Part shown: in pieces, positions 61,057-64,000 of the stretch
Position numbering within the stretch: the first letter of the stretch is position 1
Layout: every line of letters starts with the position of its first letter
Assembly: GCA_017617235.1 (NCBI GenBank)
Contig: JAFZWQ010000024.1
Coordinates: 1 to 64,000 of the forward strand
Direction of reading: 5' to 3'
DNA from: Bacteroidaceae bacterium
GTDB taxonomy: Bacteria > Bacteroidota > Bacteroidia > Bacteroidales > Bacteroidaceae
DNA: 64,000 nt
Translations under genes and position numbers: made by a program
The notes under the pieces: model-generated
The model's input: the letters and a program-made list of their open reading frames with translations, nothing else
Databases searched by the model: none
Told to the model about the DNA's origin: nothing

Positions 61057-62241
61057 ATGGAAGAACAAATGCTGAACAACGAGGCGCTCCAGTATCTGGA
61101 CGAAGCCATGTTTACCTCCTCACTCATCAGTAAGAAAGACCGTGCGAAGGGTCAGACCGACTGGGACAACGTGTATCCCCGCACCAAAGCCGAGACACAG
61201 CGGATGGCTGAACTGCTGGAGAAAGCCAACGAGGTGGTGGAAGACCCCAACGACGAGGACTATCGCGAACGTTACAACAGTCTGGCGGAAATCGTGGATT
61301 GGTCGCAAAAGCGCCATCGCACGTGGATGTGGTCACTCATCGCAGGTGCCCTCCTCGGAGCCGGCATCTTCTATTACTACCAGAATGAGCAGAAGAAAAA
61401 AATTGCAGAGGCTCAGGCCGAACAGGCACAAGTGGAGGAGTGGACAGAAGAGAAGGTGGGGCAGACCACTTGGGAATCATGCCCGGATGAACACTCCAAC
61501 AACGCATACAGCATACGTCTGACATCTGCCGGGAAATACAAGACCTATAAACTCATAAACCTGAAGAAATATGCGTTAGGCTGCGACAATCGTGCCAAGG
61601 ATTGGCAGCAGAGGGCAGACACAGCTACACTGGAAGAGAACAAGGAGAAATATCTGAAGAACCTGGCGACGGAGAACGAGCGTGCCACGAATTATCGTGC
61701 CGAATACGACTCCATCAATGCGATGGATTATGCTCAGGTACACGAAATGGCTAAAACAGACTTGGCAAATCATGTAAATTCTGAGGAATCGCACGGAAAG
61801 ACCCTGCGAAACTACATGATTTACCTCCTGATTCTTATACCTCTTTATATTATTACGGGCTATCCTCATGGCTACACCATCACCCGTCACACCCGTCGGA
61901 CAGGCTGCCTGAACATCTTCCGAAAGGTCGGCTTCGCCATAGCATCGTTCTGCTTCGGAGCAGGATTGGCGATGAGCCTGTTGCCGGATTACAAGGTAAA
62001 GACGTACTACTCGGATGGCAGCACACGCACCCACACAGAGGGCAACGTGCTGAATTTCCTCATCCTCTTCCTGAAATTTGGCCTCATGATTATCGGAGCC
62101 TTCATCTTCTGCTTCGTATCCTCTATTGTCATGACGGTAGAGACGATTTCCGGCCTGTACAACAACTTCAACTGGTCCGGATGGTTCCGCAAGCTGGTGC
62201 CTGCCCGTCAGGCCGCTCAACCCGCAGAGCCCGCAAACTAA
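61057..62241 (+). CDS. Membrane protein of unknown function with coiled coil
   Basis: 394 residues without a cleavable signal. Predicted: soluble N-terminus 1-89, membrane helix 90-108, a charged helical region with coiled-coil character at 109-135 and 190-225, then helices at 252-269, 291-309 and 332-362 and a Pro/Ala-rich end. No known domain recognised. Topology implies a 140-residue domain between helices 1 and 2 on one side of the membrane. It has its own promoter and is followed 47 bases later by a small membrane protein, so the two probably form a unit. Confidence 0.78.
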   Translation: MEEQMLNNEALQYLDEAMFTSSLISKKDRAKGQTDWDNVYPRTKAETQRMAELLEKANEVVEDPNDEDYRERYNSLAEIVDWSQKRHRTWMWSLIAGALLGAGIFYYYQNEQKKKIAEAQAEQAQVEEWTEEKVGQTTWESCPDEHSNNAYSIRLTSAGKYKTYKLINLKKYALGCDNRAKDWQQRADTATLEENKEKYLKNLATENERATNYRAEYDSINAMDYAQVHEMAKTDLANHVNSEESHGKTLRNYMIYLLILIPLYIITGYPHGYTITRHTRRTGCLNIFRKVGFAIASFCFGAGLAMSLLPDYKVKTYYSDGSTRTHTEGNVLNFLILFLKFGLMIIGAFIFCFVSSIVMTVETISGLYNNFNWSGWFRKLVPARQAAQPAEPAN

Positions 62242-62288
62242 GCAAACAACAACCAATCAATTAATAACTAACTAAACAATTTACAATT

Positions 62289-62687
62289 ATGAAAAACTGG
62301 TTTTTCCGTTTCCTGACAAGTGGATTTGGTACAGGAATGGCTGCGTTCAAGGCTCTGGGATGGATGGTAGCAATCTGTCTGATTGGCCTTTGGATTTTTA
62401 TTTGGCTCGTGAAGGTTATCTACAAAGCCATTGTTGGCGAGAAGGTGCCTAACTTCAAGTCCGGTCCCTACAGCGTAGAAATCACAGCCGTAGGTAACGC
62501 ACCCAAGGAACTGAAGAAGCAACTGTGCGAGTTCAAGGGATACAGCAGCTCGCTGGCCAAGAAAGTAATGAAAAACGTTCCCTCTGTTGCCGTTACAGGC
62601 TGCAGCCAGCAGGACGCCGAGGATGTCAAGACCATCCTGGAATACGTAGGTGCCACCTGCCGCATCGTAACCCCCGCTGGCAAATAA
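62289..62687 (+). CDS. Small membrane protein with L7/L12-C-terminal-like domain
   Basis: 132 residues. One membrane helix at about 22-45, then a soluble domain 61-127: S-V-E-I-T-A-V-G, K-E-L-K-K-Q-L-C-E-F-K-G-Y-S-S-S-L-A-K-K-V-M-K-N-V-P-S-V-A-V, S-Q-Q-D-A-E-D-V-K-T-I-L-E-Y-V-G-A-T-C-R-I-V. The order (strand, helix, helix with x-x-A-K-x-x-V-x-x-x-P, strand, helix with x-A-E-x-x-K-x-x-L-E-x-x-G-A, strand) is that of the ribosomal protein L7/L12 C-terminal domain. In ribosomes that domain recruits translation factors; in a membrane-anchored form its partner is unknown. Confidence 0.72.
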   Translation: MKNWFFRFLTSGFGTGMAAFKALGWMVAICLIGLWIFIWLVKVIYKAIVGEKVPNFKSGPYSVEITAVGNAPKELKKQLCEFKGYSSSLAKKVMKNVPSVAVTGCSQQDAEDVKTILEYVGATCRIVTPAGK

Positions 62688-62718
62688 GCAAAGGGACGAA
62701 TTCTCATCCCCAAAGAAC

Positions 62719-62756
62719 AAATCCGTGGAAAGAAGACATTCTTTTCGCGGATTTTT
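62719..62756 (+). terminator. Terminator after the membrane unit
   Basis: AAATCCG (62719-62725) with CGGATTT (62748-62754) and an inner 6-bp helix (62727-62732/62741-62746), then TTT. It ends just before the glyS promoter box. Confidence 0.75.
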
Positions 62757-62758
62757 CG

Positions 62759-62766
62759 TATCTTTG
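62759..62766 (+). promoter_or_regulatory. Promoter -7 box (TATCTTTG) for glyS
   Basis: TAnnTTTG box 37 bases before the glyS ATG. Confidence 0.7.
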
Positions 62767-62775
62767 CACGCGAGA

Positions 62776-62799
62776 ATGAAAAAATATATTAAGGAATAG
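62776..62799 (+). other. Seven-codon upstream reading frame before glyS
   Basis: ATG AAA AAA TAT ATT AAG GAA TAG encodes MKKYIKE and ends 4 bases before the glyS ATG. Its AAGGA could act as the glyS ribosome site. Translation is unproven. Confidence 0.3.
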
Positions 62800-62803
62800 C
62801 ATT

Positions 62804-64000
62804 ATGGCACAACAAGAAGACGTATTTAAGAAGATAGTTTCGCATTGCAAGGAATATGGTTTTGTGTTCCCCTCGAGTGATATCTACGATGGTCTGGGCG
62901 CAGTTTATGACTACGGACAGAACGGTGTAGAGCTGAAGAACAACATCAAGCAGTATTGGTGGCAGAGCATGGTGCTGCTGCACGAGAATATCGTGGGCAT
63001 CGATGCCGCCATCTTCATGCACCCCACAACGTGGAAGGCCAGTGGACATGTGGATGCCTTCAACGACCCCCTCATCGACAACCGCGATTCTAAGAAACGC
63101 TATCGTGCCGACGTGCTGATTGAGGACCAGTTGGCTAAGTACGACGATAAGATTCAGAAGGAAATCGACAAGGCTGCGAAACGTTTTGGCGATGCATTCG
63201 ATGAGGCTCAGTTCCGTGCTACAAATGCCCGTGTACAGGAGTACCAGCAGAAGCGCGATGCCTTGCACGAGCGTTTCTCGAAGGCCCTGAACGCTAACGA
63301 CCTCGAGGAGCTGCGTCAGATTATCCTCGACGAGGAGATTGTATGTCCCATCAGCGGCACACGCAACTGGACAGAGGTTCGTCAGTTCAACCTGATGTTC
63401 AAGACCGAGGTTGGTTCAACGGCCGATGGCGCATCGACCATCTATCTGCGTCCCGAAACGGCACAGGGTATCTTCGTGAACTACCTGAACGTGCAGAAGA
63501 CGGGTCGCATGAAGCTCCCCTTCGGTATTGCCCAGATTGGTAAGGCCTTCCGTAACGAAATCGTGGCACGTCAGTTCATCTTCCGTATGCGCGAGTTCGA
63601 GCAGATGGAGATGCAGTTCTTCGTAAAGCCCGGCACAGAGTTGGAATGGTTCTCGAAGTGGAAGCAGACACGTATGGCTTGGCATCAGGCTTTGGGCTTC
63701 GGTGCTGAGAACTATCGTTTCCACGACCACGACAAGCTGGCTCACTATGCCAACGCAGCTACGGACATTGAGTTCCACATGCCTTTCGGCTTCAAGGAAG
63801 TTGAAGGTATCCACTCGCGTACCAACTTCGACTTGAGCTCACACGCCAAGTACAGCGGCAAGAAGATTGAGTACTTCGATCCTGAGACCAACGAAAGCTA
63901 CACGCCGTTCGTCATCGAGACCTCAATCGGTGTCGACCGTATGTTCCTCAGCGTGATGTGCCACAGCTACTGCGAGGAGCAGCTGCCTAACGGCGAGACA
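62804..64000 (+). CDS. glyS: Glycyl-tRNA synthetase (3' end outside window)
   Basis: 399 codons are visible from the ATG at 62804; the frame is still open at the window edge. This is the single-chain, eukaryote-like class II enzyme: the start F-K-K-I-V-S-H-C-K-E-Y-G-F-V-F-P-S-S-D-I-Y-D-G-L, then TSYDYGxxG-type A-V-Y-D-Y-G-Q-N-G, and the class II core with RPETAQGIFVNY, AQIGKAFRNEI and R-Q-F-I-F-R-M-R-E-F-E-Q-M-E. It charges tRNA-Gly. Start chosen at MAQQEDVFKK; no other in-frame ATG lies between it and the promoter box. Confidence 0.97.
   Translation, partial: MAQQEDVFKKIVSHCKEYGFVFPSSDIYDGLGAVYDYGQNGVELKNNIKQYWWQSMVLLHENIVGIDAAIFMHPTTWKASGHVDAFNDPLIDNRDSKKRYRADVLIEDQLAKYDDKIQKEIDKAAKRFGDAFDEAQFRATNARVQEYQQKRDALHERFSKALNANDLEELRQIILDEEIVCPISGTRNWTEVRQFNLMFKTEVGSTADGASTIYLRPETAQGIFVNYLNVQKTGRMKLPFGIAQIGKAFRNEIVARQFIFRMREFEQMEMQFFVKPGTELEWFSKWKQTRMAWHQALGFGAENYRFHDHDKLAHYANAATDIEFHMPFGFKEVEGIHSRTNFDLSSHAKYSGKKIEYFDPETNESYTPFVIETSIGVDRMFLSVMCHSYCEEQLPNGET

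Noticed and set aside
1..64000. CRISPR arrays, rRNA genes, phage or complete insertion sequences
   Set aside because: No regularly spaced direct repeats, no rRNA-like sequence and no transposase, integrase or phage structural protein was recognised on either strand.

Overview
The window looks like a chromosomal segment of a Bacteroidales bacterium, most likely Prevotella or a close relative. The signs are Bacteroidetes promoter boxes (TAnnTTTG, sometimes with TTTG about 20 bases upstream), the DUF6242 / DUF6089 / uppS / bamA / ompH / murI block, RG-Y[D/N]L-type C-terminal tails on secreted proteins, a methylmalonyl-CoA mutase, and many short stuttering intergenic repeats. No rRNA, CRISPR array, phage or complete insertion sequence was seen. 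One tRNA (Leu, UAA) is present. The genes at both edges are cut: mutB at the left and glyS at the right.

Layout. 1-580: end of mutB and its terminator. 932-13096 (minus): one long envelope operon running DUF6242 lipoprotein, DUF6089 outer membrane protein, uppS, bamA, three tandem ompH/skp genes, murI, and a 1359-residue macroglobulin-like secreted protein. 13172-18755: ribD, divergent from a plus-strand run of prmC, recX, pyrE, an SRPBCC gene, argH and a four-cysteine Rieske-like lipoprotein. 18959-28625: tRNA-Leu, a large secreted protein, rsmA, a flippase-like membrane protein and an unusual glycosyltransferase / HIT-type / SpoIID fusion. 28738-33966: rhamnose catabolic operon rhaB-rhaA-MFS-rhaD-rhaM. 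34031-39909: S41 protease, DEAD-box helicase, PfkB kinase, LuxR-type regulator, two small secreted proteins. 40000-44900: a gene-poor accessory stretch with hairpin clusters, a composite palindromic repeat, a MITE-like inverted-repeat element, a rod-shaped candidate ncRNA, a low-GC secreted protein and an AbiEii-type toxin-antitoxin pair. 44930-60628: TonB receptor plus calycin lipoprotein, GH127/GH146 and GH67 plant-polysaccharide enzymes, flavodoxin, DUF3316, parC and an M16 protease. 61057-64000: a two-gene membrane unit whose small partner resembles the ribosomal L7/L12 C-terminal domain, then glyS.

How it fits together. The rhamnose operon, the arabinofuranosidase and the alpha-glucuronidase point to growth on pectin and xylan side chains. 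The long minus-strand operon gathers lipid-carrier synthesis, outer-membrane protein insertion, periplasmic chaperones and peptidoglycan precursor supply. The least explained features are the composite 24-bp palindrome family (three loci), the 42333-42573 inverted-repeat element with the adjoining rod-like RNA candidate, the GT/HIT/SpoIID fusion and the membrane L7/L12-like unit.
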